This document shows, in pieces, positions 36,568-44,602 of a DNA stretch of 64,000 bases (position 1 is its first letter; each line of letters begins with the position of its first letter). This DNA comes from Paracoccus sp. MA (GTDB taxonomy: Bacteria > Pseudomonadota > Alphaproteobacteria > Rhodobacterales > Rhodobacteraceae), in contig NZ_CP087599.1 in the NCBI RefSeq assembly GCF_020990385.1, forward strand, positions 62,001 to 126,000. Reading direction: 5' to 3'. A program made the translations under genes and the position numbers. The notes beneath the pieces are model-generated. The model worked only from the letters and a program-made list of their open reading frames with translations. It was not told the origin of the DNA and ran no database searches.

Positions 36568-38018
36568 CGGGTGGCTGCCTCCTCGCGCCAGGGCCGGCTT
36601 GCGTCCAGCGGAAAGACCTTGGCCGGATTGAGCAGCCAGCGCGGGTCGAAAACGTCCTTGACCGCCATCTGGATCTCCAGGTCGGGGTCGTCATATTGCT
36701 TGCCCATCAGGTCGCGCTTTTCGATGCCCACGCCATGCTCGCCGGTCAGGCAGCCGCCGACATCGACGCAAAGCCGCAGGATGTCGTTGCCGAAAGCCTC
36801 GGCGCGTTCCAGATCGCCGGGCTTGTTGGCATTGAACAGGATCAGCGGGTGCATGTTGCCGTCGCCGGCATGGAAGACGTTCGCGACCTCCAGCCCGTGC
36901 TGGCGCGAGAGTTCACCGATCATCTTCAGCGTATAGGGCAGCTGCCCGACCGGCACGGTGCCGTCCAGGCAGATATAGTCGCCCAGCCGGCCCATGGCGC
37001 CAAAGGCCGATTTGCGGCCCTTCCAGATCGCCATGGCCTCGTCGGCATTGCGGCTTTCGCGGAACTCGACCGGGTTCAGGGCACCCGCGATCTCGCGGAT
37101 ACGGGCGATCTGGTGGTCGATCTCGGCCGGAGAGCCCTCGACCTCGACGATCAGCACCGCAGCGCAATCGGGATAGCCGGCATGGGCAAAGGCCTCGACC
37201 GCGCGCAGGCAGACATCGTCCATGTATTCGATGGCGACCGGCAGCACGCCCGAGCGGATGATCCGCGCCACGCATTCCCCCGCCACCTCGGCGCCGTCGA
37301 AGCCGATCAGCACCGGGCGCGCGCCCTCGGGGCGCGGCAGGATACGCAGGGTGGCCTCGGTCACGATGCCGAGCTGGCCTTCCGAACCACACAGAAGCCC
37401 CATCAGGTCCAGGCCCGTCGGCCCCATCTCGGGCCCGCCCAGCTCGACCACCTCGCCGGTCGGCAGCACCACCGTGGCGCCCATCAGGTTGTTGGTGGTC
37501 ACGCCGTATTTCAGGCAATGCGCCCCGCCCGAGTTCATCGCGATATTGCCCGCAATGGTGCAGGCCAGCTGCGAGGACGGGTCGGGCGCATAGAAGAAGC
37601 CCTGCGGCTCCAGCTCGGCGCTGACCGACAGGTTGGTCACACCGGTCTGCACGCGGATGAAGCGGTTCGCGGTGTCGATCTCCAGCACCTCGCGCAGGCG
37701 CAGAGTGGCGATGATGACCGAATCCGCCGTGGGCAGCGCCCCCCCGGCCAGCGAGGTTCCCGCGCCGCGCGGCACCACCGGCACGCGCATCTCGTGGCAG
37801 ATGCGCATGGCGGCAGCGACCTCTTCGGTCGTGCGCGGCAGCACCACCGCCAAAGGCGGACAGCGATAGGCGGTCAGCGCGTCGCATTCATAGGCGCGCG
37901 TCTCCTCGGGGTCCCAGATCACGGCATCCGCGGGCAGCACCTCGCGCAGGGCCGCGACGATCTGCGGCGCGCGCGCAATGATGCCCGCATCGGGCTGGGG
38001 CATGGCGATACCGGACAA
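36564..38018 (-). CDS. glcD: Glycolate oxidase catalytic subunit GlcD
   Basis: A 484-residue flavoenzyme subunit that oxidises glycolate (D-2-hydroxy acids). VPVVPRGAGTSLAGGALPTADSVII (about residues 83-107) and NSGGAHCLKYGVTTNNLMG hold the FAD site, and HAGDGNMHPLILFN and GEHGVGIEK are the C-terminal signatures. The best start is a TTG at 38018, five bases after GGGAGG; the next ATG (38003) is too far from it. First gene of glcDEF, divergent from a GntR-family regulator. Confidence 0.95.
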   Translation of the reverse strand: MSGIAMPQPDAGIIARAPQIVAALREVLPADAVIWDPEETRAYECDALTAYRCPPLAVVLPRTTEEVAAAMRICHEMRVPVVPRGAGTSLAGGALPTADSVIIATLRLREVLEIDTANRFIRVQTGVTNLSVSAELEPQGFFYAPDPSSQLACTIAGNIAMNSGGAHCLKYGVTTNNLMGATVVLPTGEVVELGGPEMGPTGLDLMGLLCGSEGQLGIVTEATLRILPRPEGARPVLIGFDGAEVAGECVARIIRSGVLPVAIEYMDDVCLRAVEAFAHAGYPDCAAVLIVEVEGSPAEIDHQIARIREIAGALNPVEFRESRNADEAMAIWKGRKSAFGAMGRLGDYICLDGTVPVGQLPYTLKMIGELSRQHGLEVANVFHAGDGNMHPLILFNANKPGDLERAEAFGNDILRLCVDVGGCLTGEHGVGIEKRDLMGKQYDDPDLEIQMAVKDVFDPRWLLNPAKVFPLDASRPWREEAATR

Positions 38019-38067
38019 GCTCTCCTCCCTTGGTCAGGCGGCAGGCGCGGGGCCTGCCTCTTCTTCT

Positions 38068-38116
38068 TGGTATAATTTTCAGACCATATTCGTCAATCGG
38101 TATTTTTCTGGACCGA
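38068..38116. promoter_or_regulatory. Two candidate GntR (FadR-subfamily) operator sites between glcD and its regulator
   Basis: Two similar elements in the 149-bp divergent gap: TGGT-N11-ACCA (38068-38086) and TCGGT-N10-ACCGA (38097-38116). They share GGTAT...TTTTC...G.ACC and start 29 bp apart in an otherwise AT-rich stretch. GGT/ACC half-sites are common for FadR-type regulators such as LldR and PdhR, although usually with shorter spacing, so the assignment is tentative. Confidence 0.45.
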
Positions 38117-38167
38117 CAGCCTGCCCTATGCTTACATGGCGCAAGTCCGACAACCGCATGAGCGCCC

Positions 38168-38989
38168 ATGACCGACGCTTCCGTGAAATCCCAACGCGCC
38201 GCCGAGGCCGTGGCCCAGCATATCGAATCGCTGATCCTCGAAGGGTCGCTGCGTCCCGAGGAGCGGCTCTTGCCCGAGCGCGAGCTGGCCGAGCGGCTGA
38301 ACGTCTCGCGCTCGACCCTGCGCGACGGGCTGAAGATCCTGGAGGAGCGCGGGCTTCTGACCAGCGCCGGCGGGCGCGGCACCAAGGTGGCACAGCTTGG
38401 CGCGGTGGCGATCGCCGATCCGCTGATCGCCATGCTGGCCCGCCATGCCGAGACCGCCGACGATTACCTTGAGTTCCGCGGCATCGTCGAAAGCGCCGCC
38501 GCGGCACTGGCGGCAGGGCGCGCCACCGAGGTGGAGCTGGCGCGCATCCGCGACTGCCTCGACCGCATGGACCATGCCCATGCCCGCGCCGATGCCGAGG
38601 AAGAGGCCGAGGCGGATGCCGAGCTGCATCTGCTGATCTACGAGGCCAGCCACAACCTGACGCTGCTGCAGATCATGCAGGCGCTGGCGGGGGTGCTGCG
38701 TTCGGACGTGATGCAGAACCGCAGCCGGCTGTTCGCGGTGCCGGCCATCCGCGAGCTGCTGCGCCGGCAGCACCGCGCCATCGCCGAAGCCATCATCGCC
38801 CGGGATGCCGGCGCGGCGCGGCGGGCAGCCGAGGAGCATATCGGCTATCTGCGCCAGGCCAGCCGCGAGATCCGCGAGGCCGAGGCGCGGCTGGACCTGT
38901 CGCTGCGCCGGCTGCACGGCGGCGGCGCCGGCACGCGGGCGGCCGGCGCGGCGGGCGCACGGAAATCCGCACCCGCAGCGGGCAGCTAG
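38168..38989 (+). CDS. GntR/FadR-family regulator, probable GlcC
   Basis: A 273-residue regulator. The winged helix-turn-helix (AQHIESLILEGSLRPEERLLPERELAERLNVSRSTLRDGLKILEERGLL, about residues 15-63) is followed by the all-helical FCD effector domain. Metal and ligand residues lie in the FRGIVESAAA and DAELHLLIYEASHN segments. Divergence from glcDEF suggests it responds to glycolate and controls that operon. It ends in a low-complexity Gly/Ala tail. A strong terminator follows. Confidence 0.9.
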   Translation: MTDASVKSQRAAEAVAQHIESLILEGSLRPEERLLPERELAERLNVSRSTLRDGLKILEERGLLTSAGGRGTKVAQLGAVAIADPLIAMLARHAETADDYLEFRGIVESAAAALAAGRATEVELARIRDCLDRMDHAHARADAEEEAEADAELHLLIYEASHNLTLLQIMQALAGVLRSDVMQNRSRLFAVPAIRELLRRQHRAIAEAIIARDAGAARRAAEEHIGYLRQASREIREAEARLDLSLRRLHGGGAGTRAAGAAGARKSAPAAGS

Positions 38990-38998
38990 GCCGCGCGA

Positions 38999-39026
38999 AA
39001 AAGGCCGGGTCGCGGCCCGGCCTTTT
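38999..39026. terminator. Bidirectional intrinsic terminator
   Basis: AAAAGGCCGGG pairs with CCCGGCCTTTT (11 base pairs, 6-nt loop), with A- and T-runs on both sides. It lies between the convergent glcC-like gene and the second tctC gene and should stop transcription from either side. Confidence 0.9.
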
Positions 39027-39047
39027 AATCCCCTTTTCGATGGCCCG

Positions 39048-40013
39048 TCAGTCCAGGCTTACATTGGCATCGCGCACCACCGGCTCCCATTTCGCCATCT
39101 CGGCCGTGACGTGCTCGGCCAGTTCCTCGGGTGTCGAGGCGACGATGGTGGCGGAAAACTCCTTCATCCGCTCGGCCACGGCCGGGTCGGCCATGGCGGC
39201 CAGCGCGGCCTTGTTCAGCGCCTCGATGGCCTCGGGCGGCGTGCCGGCAGGGGCGAAAAGCGCGTTCCAGGTATAGGTCTCGTATCCCGGCAGGGTCTCG
39301 GCAATGGCCGGGATGTCGGGGAAGCTGGGCGCGCGTTCCGCCGTGGTCACGCCAAGCGCCCGCAGCTTGCCGCTGGCGATATGGCCGGAGGCCGAGGGCA
39401 GATTGTCGAAGATGATCGGCACCTGATTGCCCAGCACGTCGGTCAGCGCCGGACCCGAGCCCTTGTAGGGGATATGCGTCAGCTCGATCCCGGCCATGGC
39501 CTTGAACAGCTCGCCCGACAGGTGCAGCGGCGTGCCGTTGCCGGACGAGGCATAGGCCAGCGGCTCGGTCTTGGACAGGTCGATCAGCTCCTGCACGGTG
39601 TTGACCGGCAGTTCGGGGTTCACCGCCAGCACGTTCGGCACCAGCACCAGCAGCGAGACCGGCGCGAAATCCGCGACCGGGTCATAGGGTTTCTGCTTCA
39701 GGATCAGCGGGTTCAGCGCATGGGTGGCGACCGTCGCCATCAGGATCGTGTAGCCGTCCGGGTCGGCCTTGGCGACCTGGGCGGCGCCCAGGCTGCCGCC
39801 GGCGCCGCCGACGTTCTGCACGATGACCTGCTGGCCCAGTTCCTGGCTCATGCGGTCGGCGACGATGCGGCCGACCACGTCGGTCGAGCCGCCGGCGGCG
39901 AAGGGGATCACCAGGGTGATCGGCCGCTCGGGGTATTCGGCGGCGGCGGCGCCTGCGAGGCCAAGCGCCATGGCGGCGCCCAGCAGCAGGCGGCGGGTGA
40001 TGGATGCGGTCAT
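39048..40013 (-). CDS. TctC-family substrate-binding protein, second copy
   Basis: A 321-residue periplasmic receptor (Bug/TctC family) with signal peptide ending GAAAA. PERPITLVIPFAAGGSTDVVGRIVA, IVQNVGGAGGSLGAAQVAKADPDGYTILMAT and HIPYKGSGPALTDVLGNQVPIIFDNLPSA are the family motifs for carboxylate binding. It lies 22 bp after tctA, in the same direction as the tctCBA genes, so the transporter is served by two different receptors. Start at 40013 follows GAGAGGAAACC. Confidence 0.93.
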   Translation of the reverse strand: MTASITRRLLLGAAMALGLAGAAAAEYPERPITLVIPFAAGGSTDVVGRIVADRMSQELGQQVIVQNVGGAGGSLGAAQVAKADPDGYTILMATVATHALNPLILKQKPYDPVADFAPVSLLVLVPNVLAVNPELPVNTVQELIDLSKTEPLAYASSGNGTPLHLSGELFKAMAGIELTHIPYKGSGPALTDVLGNQVPIIFDNLPSASGHIASGKLRALGVTTAERAPSFPDIPAIAETLPGYETYTWNALFAPAGTPPEAIEALNKAALAAMADPAVAERMKEFSATIVASTPEELAEHVTAEMAKWEPVVRDANVSLD

Positions 40014-40035
40014 GGTTTCCTCTCTGTTGAATGTC

Positions 40036-41544
40036 TTACGCATCGCTTTCGGTAAAGACCTCGTCCCGGCGCTTGCGGATCTGCGGCAGGAAGACCAGCA
40101 CCAGCACGACCAGCGACAGGCCAAGCAGGGTGGCGCTGATCGGACGGGTCAGGAAGGTCATGGGATCGCCCCGCGACAGGATCATCGCCCGGCGCAGGTT
40201 CTCCTCCAGCAGCGGGCCCAGGACGAAGCCCAGCAGCAGGGGCGCCGGCTCGCAGCGCAGCTTGGACATGACATAGCCCAGAAGCCCGAAGAAGGCGACG
40301 GCATAGAGGTCATAGGTGTTCGAGGCCACCGAATAGACCCCGATCGAGCACATTGCCATGATGATCGGGAACAGCACATAGTAAGGCACGGTCAGCAGCC
40401 TGACCCACAGCCCGATCAGCGGCAGGTTCAGGATCACCAGCATCAGGTTGCCGATCCACATGCTGGCGATGATGCCCCAGAACAGCGCCGGCTGTTCGCT
40501 GACCACGTTCGGTCCCGGCACGATGCCCTGGATGATCATCGCGCCGATCATCAGCGCCATGACCGGGTTCGCCGGAATGCCCAGCGTCAGCAGCGGGATG
40601 AACGAGGTCTGCGCCCCGGCATTGTTGGCGCTTTCCGGGCCGGCGACGCCGGCCAGCGCGCCCTTGCCGAACTCCTGCGGGCGGGCCGAGACCTTCTTCT
40701 CGATCGTGTAGGAGGCGAAGCTGGCCAGGATCGCGCCGCCGCCCGGCAGGATGCCCAGGACCGAGCCGACACCGGTGCCGCGCAGGACCGGGCCGATCAT
40801 CTGCCTGAACTCCTCGCGGGTGGGGAACAGGCGGCTGATGTTCTTGGTCATCACCTCTCGGTCATGCTCGTCCTCGAGGTTGCGCAGGATCTCGGCGATG
40901 CCGAAGACGCCCACCGCGACGGCGACGAAGTTCAGCCCGTCGGCATATTGCGTGATGCCCAGGGTGAAGCGCGGCGCGCCGGTATAGATGTCGGTGCCGA
41001 CGATGCCCAGAAGCAGACCCAGCACCACCATGGCCAGCGCCTTCAGGACCGAGCCATGCGCCAGCGCCACCGACATGACCAGCCCCATGACCATCAGGCT
41101 GAAATACTCGGCCGCGCCGAATTTCAGCGCCACCGCGGTCAGCGGCGGGGCGAAGATCGCGACCAGGAAGGTCGCGACGGTCCCGGCAAAGAACGACCCC
41201 AGCGCCGCCGTGGCCAGCGCCGTGCCGGCGCGGCCCTTGCGCGCCATCTGGTAGCCGTCGATGGCGGTCACGGCGGACGAGCTTTCGCCCGGCATGTTGA
41301 TCAGGATCGCCGTGGTCGAGCCGCCGTATTGCGCGCCGTAATAGATCCCCGCCAGCATGATGAGCGAGCTGACCGGCTCGAGCTGGAAGGTGATCGGCAA
41401 AAGCATGGCGATGGTCGCCGTGGCGCCGATGCCCGGCAGCACGCCGATCAGCGTGCCCAGCAGCACGCCGATCAGGCAGAAGGCCAGGTTCGCCAGCGAC
41501 GAGGCGACCGAGAAGCCGAGCGCGAGATTGCTGAGAAGATCCAT
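40036..41544 (-). CDS. tctA: Tripartite tricarboxylate transporter large membrane subunit TctA
   Basis: A 502-residue inner-membrane permease with about twelve helices. IGVLPGIGATATIAMLLPITFQL and GILPGGGAILASFASYTIEKKV carry the two repeated PGIGG/PGGG family motifs, and YGAQYGGSTTAILINMPGESSSAVTAIDGYQMA is the TctA signature. With TctB and TctC it imports di- or tricarboxylates using the ion gradient. It lies 12 bp after tctB. Confidence 0.95.
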   Translation of the reverse strand: MDLLSNLALGFSVASSLANLAFCLIGVLLGTLIGVLPGIGATATIAMLLPITFQLEPVSSLIMLAGIYYGAQYGGSTTAILINMPGESSSAVTAIDGYQMARKGRAGTALATAALGSFFAGTVATFLVAIFAPPLTAVALKFGAAEYFSLMVMGLVMSVALAHGSVLKALAMVVLGLLLGIVGTDIYTGAPRFTLGITQYADGLNFVAVAVGVFGIAEILRNLEDEHDREVMTKNISRLFPTREEFRQMIGPVLRGTGVGSVLGILPGGGAILASFASYTIEKKVSARPQEFGKGALAGVAGPESANNAGAQTSFIPLLTLGIPANPVMALMIGAMIIQGIVPGPNVVSEQPALFWGIIASMWIGNLMLVILNLPLIGLWVRLLTVPYYVLFPIIMAMCSIGVYSVASNTYDLYAVAFFGLLGYVMSKLRCEPAPLLLGFVLGPLLEENLRRAMILSRGDPMTFLTRPISATLLGLSLVVLVLVFLPQIRKRRDEVFTESDA

Positions 41545-41556
41545 GCCGCCCCCTTT

Positions 41557-42021
41557 CTAGAACTGGACCCAGGGGCCGAAGCGCCGGAACGGCAGGCCGA
41601 GCCCGTAGCTGAAGATGAGCGTGGACAGGAGCGTCACCGCCACCGCCAGGATCAGCGCCGCCAGCGGCCGCATCCGCACCGAGGCCTGCGAGGCGATCAG
41701 CGTGGTCAGGAACAGCGCCGGCACGAAGCCCAGGCCGCGCACGGTCAGGCCGAAGAAGATCGGCGCCGGCAGGATGAACAGGATGCCGCGCCAGGCGACC
41801 TTGCCGAAGGGCTCGTCATCCTCGCGGCCGAAGGCGCGCAGAAAGACGATCAGCCCCAAGAGGAACAGGATCCCCGACAGCACCATCGGGAAATAGCCGG
41901 GTCCCATGCGCAGCGATGTGCCGATCTCCAGCCCCGTCGTCTGCCAGCCGAAGAACCCCGCCGCCGCCATCAAGAGCAGCCCGGCGGCGATGTCGGTCCC
42001 GTCCTTGGGTTTCGTGGACAT
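41557..42021 (-). CDS. tctB: Tripartite tricarboxylate transporter small membrane subunit TctB
   Basis: A 154-residue membrane protein with four hydrophobic helices. LRMGPGYFPMVLSGILFLLGLIVFLRAF (about residues 37-64) is the TctB hallmark. Partner of TctA in the membrane complex. It lies between tctC (63 bp upstream) and tctA. Confidence 0.93.
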   Translation of the reverse strand: MSTKPKDGTDIAAGLLLMAAAGFFGWQTTGLEIGTSLRMGPGYFPMVLSGILFLLGLIVFLRAFGREDDEPFGKVAWRGILFILPAPIFFGLTVRGLGFVPALFLTTLIASQASVRMRPLAALILAVAVTLLSTLIFSYGLGLPFRRFGPWVQF

Positions 42022-42084
42022 GTGTTTCCCCCCTGCTTGCAGCAGGCCCCGCCGCGCATCGCGGGCGGCGGGGCGCGCACCGGT

Positions 42085-43059
42085 TCAGTCGGCGTAGACG
42101 CCCGCGGCCTCGATCACCGGCTTCCAGCGGGCGATCTCGGCCTCGAGCTTGGCCTGAAGCGCCGCGGGCGTCGCGTCCTCGGCCGGCGAAGGCGACGTGC
42201 CCAGGTCGGCCATGGCCTTCACGACCCCCTCGTCGGCCAGCGCCGATTGCAGCGATTGCGACAGCCGCTCGTTCACCTCGGCCGGCGTCCCCTTGGGGGT
42301 ATAGATGCCGTGCCAGATCGAGACGTCGAAGCCTTCGAGCCCGCTTTCCATCGCCGTGGGCAGGTCCGGGAACAGCTCCAGCCGCTCGGGCGTGGTCACG
42401 GCATAGGCCTTGATCGTGCCGCCCTTGATCTGCTGCGTGGTGTTGGTGGTCTGGTCGCACATGATGTCGGTCTGCCCGCCCAGCAGGTCGGTCATCGCCG
42501 GGCCGGTGCCCTTGTAGGGGACCGTCACCAGCGGCGCCTCCAGCGCCGACATCAGCATCATGCCGCACAGATGCGAGGCCGAGCCGATGCCGGCATTGGC
42601 CAGCGTCAGGTTGTCGGCATTGTCCTTGACGTAAGAGATGAAGGCGGCGAAGTCGTCCGGCTCGAAATCCTTGCGGGCGACGACGACCATCGGCACCTCG
42701 GTGACAAGGCCGACATAGTCGAAGGCGTTCAGCGTGTCATAGGCCAGGTTGCGGTAAAGCGTGGCCGAGGTCGCCATGCCGATATGGTGCAGCAGCACCG
42801 TATAGCCGTCCGGATCGGCTTTGGCGACGTTGCCGGCGCCCAGCGTGCCGCCGGCGCCGCCGATATTCTCGACGATGATCTGCTGGCCCAGGTCGGCCGA
42901 CATGCGCTCGGCCACCATGCGCGCCACCGTATCGGTCGGCCCGCCGGCGGCGAAAGGCACCACCATGGTGATCTGGCGCTGCGGCCAGTCCTGCGCAAAG
43001 GCCGGCGCGATCAGCATCGTCGTGGCGCAAAGCGCGCCGAGAAGCTTTGGATAAGCCAT
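42085..43059 (-). CDS. tctC: TctC-family substrate-binding protein, first copy
   Basis: A 324-residue periplasmic receptor with signal peptide ending APAFAQ. QRQITMVVPFAAGGPTDTVARMVAERM, NIGGAGGTLGAGNVAKADPDGYTVLLHHIG and VPYKGTGPAMTDLLGGQTDIMCDQ are the family signatures. Start at 43059 has GGGAGGGG six bases before; the frame is open further up without similarity. It heads the transport operon and lies 196 bp downstream of the two-component regulator gene, with tandem dyads in between. Confidence 0.94.
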   Translation of the reverse strand: MAYPKLLGALCATTMLIAPAFAQDWPQRQITMVVPFAAGGPTDTVARMVAERMSADLGQQIIVENIGGAGGTLGAGNVAKADPDGYTVLLHHIGMATSATLYRNLAYDTLNAFDYVGLVTEVPMVVVARKDFEPDDFAAFISYVKDNADNLTLANAGIGSASHLCGMMLMSALEAPLVTVPYKGTGPAMTDLLGGQTDIMCDQTTNTTQQIKGGTIKAYAVTTPERLELFPDLPTAMESGLEGFDVSIWHGIYTPKGTPAEVNERLSQSLQSALADEGVVKAMADLGTSPSPAEDATPAALQAKLEAEIARWKPVIEAAGVYAD

Positions 43060-43195
43060 ATCCCCTCCCAAGAATTCTGACTTCGGCCGACGTCCTCCTC
43101 GACGCGGCCACTGGACAAAAGGTGCGATCGCTTGCGCCTCTGGCACAAATCAAAAACGAACCGTACCCCGCGATAATCGCACGAATGGGTCAAAA

Positions 43196-43247
43196 ATGGG
43201 TGGAAAAGGTAACATGCCGCGCGAATGATGGGTGGATTTCCACCCAT
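43196..43247. promoter_or_regulatory. Tandem GGGTGG-N4-CCACCC dyads between the response regulator and tctC
   Basis: A perfect dyad ATGGGTGG-ATTT-CCACCCAT (43228-43247, 8-bp arms) with a degenerate copy (ATGGGTGG-AAAA-GGTAACAT, 43196-43215) whose centre is 32 bp away. They lie 137-188 bp before the tctC start. Core GTGG-N4-CCAC and spacing match the pair beside dctA at 8952-8998. Confidence 0.72.
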
Positions 43248-43255
43248 ATGCCCGT

Positions 43256-44602
43256 TCAACCGGCATCGTCCTCGGCGGCGTCCAGGATCAGGCGGCGGTC
43301 CAGCCCGTATTTCTGCATCTTCTCGTAGAGTGTCTTGCGCGAGATGCCCAGCGTCTCGTAGACCGGGCGCAGCTTGCCGCCATGGGCGGCGATGGTGCCG
43401 GCGATCAGGCTGCGCTCGAACTCGGCCACCCGGTCGGACAGGCGCGCGCCCTGCGCGGGACCGATCTCGGCCCCTTCCAGCCCCAGCACGAAACGCTCGG
43501 CCAGGTTGCGCAGCTCGCGCACATTGCCCGGCCATTCCTTGGCGGCAAGGCCCGACAGGAAGGCGGCGGGCGCCTCGCGCTCGGGGATGTTGTGGCGCGC
43601 GGCCGCCTCGCGCAGCAATTGCAGGAACAGCAGCGGAATGTCCTCGCGCCGGGCCGAAAGCGGCGGGACATGCAGCACCGCGACGTTCAGCCGCCAGAAC
43701 AGGTCCTCGCGGAAACGGCCCTGCGCGACCAGCTCCTCCAGATCGACCTTGCTGACGGCGACGAAGCGCACGTCAAGGGCCACCGGGTCGTTCGAGCCGA
43801 GCCGGGTGATCGTCCGCTCCTGCAGCACGCGCAGCAGCTTGGCCTGCAGATCCGGCGGCATCGAGCCGATCTCGTCCAGCAGCACGGTGCCGCCGCGCGC
43901 ATGTTCGAACTTGCCGTATCGCGGCCGCAGCGCGCCGGGAAAGGCGCCCGGCTCATGGCCGAACAGCTCGGATTCGATCAGCGCCTCGGGCAGGGCGGCG
44001 CAGTTGATGGCGATGAAGGGCCGGCCGGCGCGGGCCGAGATGTCGTGCAGCGTGCGCGCCACCACCTCTTTCCCGGCGCCGGTCGGACCGATGATCAGCG
44101 TATCGGCATCCGAGGCGCCGATGGCACGCAGCCGATAGCGCAGGTCGACCATGACCTGGGTGCGGCCCGGCAGCCGCGCCTCGACATCGTCGCGCTTGCC
44201 GGCGACGGCGCGCAGCCGGCGGTTCTCCAGCACCAGCCCGCGGTGGTCGATGGCGCGGCGGATCACCGTGGCCAGTTCCTGCACGACAAAGGGCTTTTCG
44301 ATGAAGTCATAGGCGCCGCCGCGGATCGCCTCGACCGCCAGCGGCACCTCGGCATGGCCGGTGACCAGGATCACCGGGATCTCGGGATCGACCTCGTGCA
44401 GCCGGCCCAGAAGCGTCATCCCGTCCATGCCCGGCATGCGGATGTCGCTGACCACCGCGCCGGCAAAGCCCGAACCGGCCAGCGCCAGCGCCTCCTCGCC
44501 CGAGGCCAGCGCCTCGACGGTGAAGCCCGCCAGTTCCAGCGCCTGCGCGGTCGAGCTGCGCATCTGCTCGTCATCCTCGACCAGAAGCACGCGCGGGGTC
44601 AT
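43256..44602 (-). CDS. DctD-like response regulator with altered sigma54-contact loop
   Basis: A 448-residue NtrC-type regulator. Receiver Asp53 lies in VVSDIRMPGMDG, the AAA+ Walker A GPTGAGKE at residues 172-179, Walker B in GTVLLDEIG, and the Fis-type helix-turn-helix at the C-terminus (VYETLGISRKTLYEKMQKYG). The sigma54-contact loop reads GAFPGA (219-224): the threonine of GAFTGA, which is critical for activation in studied homologues, is replaced by proline. It overlaps its kinase gene by 4 bp and probably controls the TTT transporter genes downstream. It is the same length as the regulator at 10702-12048. Confidence 0.92.
   Translation of the reverse strand: MTPRVLLVEDDEQMRSSTAQALELAGFTVEALASGEEALALAGSGFAGAVVSDIRMPGMDGMTLLGRLHEVDPEIPVILVTGHAEVPLAVEAIRGGAYDFIEKPFVVQELATVIRRAIDHRGLVLENRRLRAVAGKRDDVEARLPGRTQVMVDLRYRLRAIGASDADTLIIGPTGAGKEVVARTLHDISARAGRPFIAINCAALPEALIESELFGHEPGAFPGALRPRYGKFEHARGGTVLLDEIGSMPPDLQAKLLRVLQERTITRLGSNDPVALDVRFVAVSKVDLEELVAQGRFREDLFWRLNVAVLHVPPLSARREDIPLLFLQLLREAAARHNIPEREAPAAFLSGLAAKEWPGNVRELRNLAERFVLGLEGAEIGPAQGARLSDRVAEFERSLIAGTIAAHGGKLRPVYETLGISRKTLYEKMQKYGLDRRLILDAAEDDAG

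Noticed and set aside
43060..43255. Sigma54 promoter for tctC; TGGCACAAATC at 43141 looks like a -24 element
   Set aside because: It is on the plus strand, away from tctC, and has no TTGC at the right distance.
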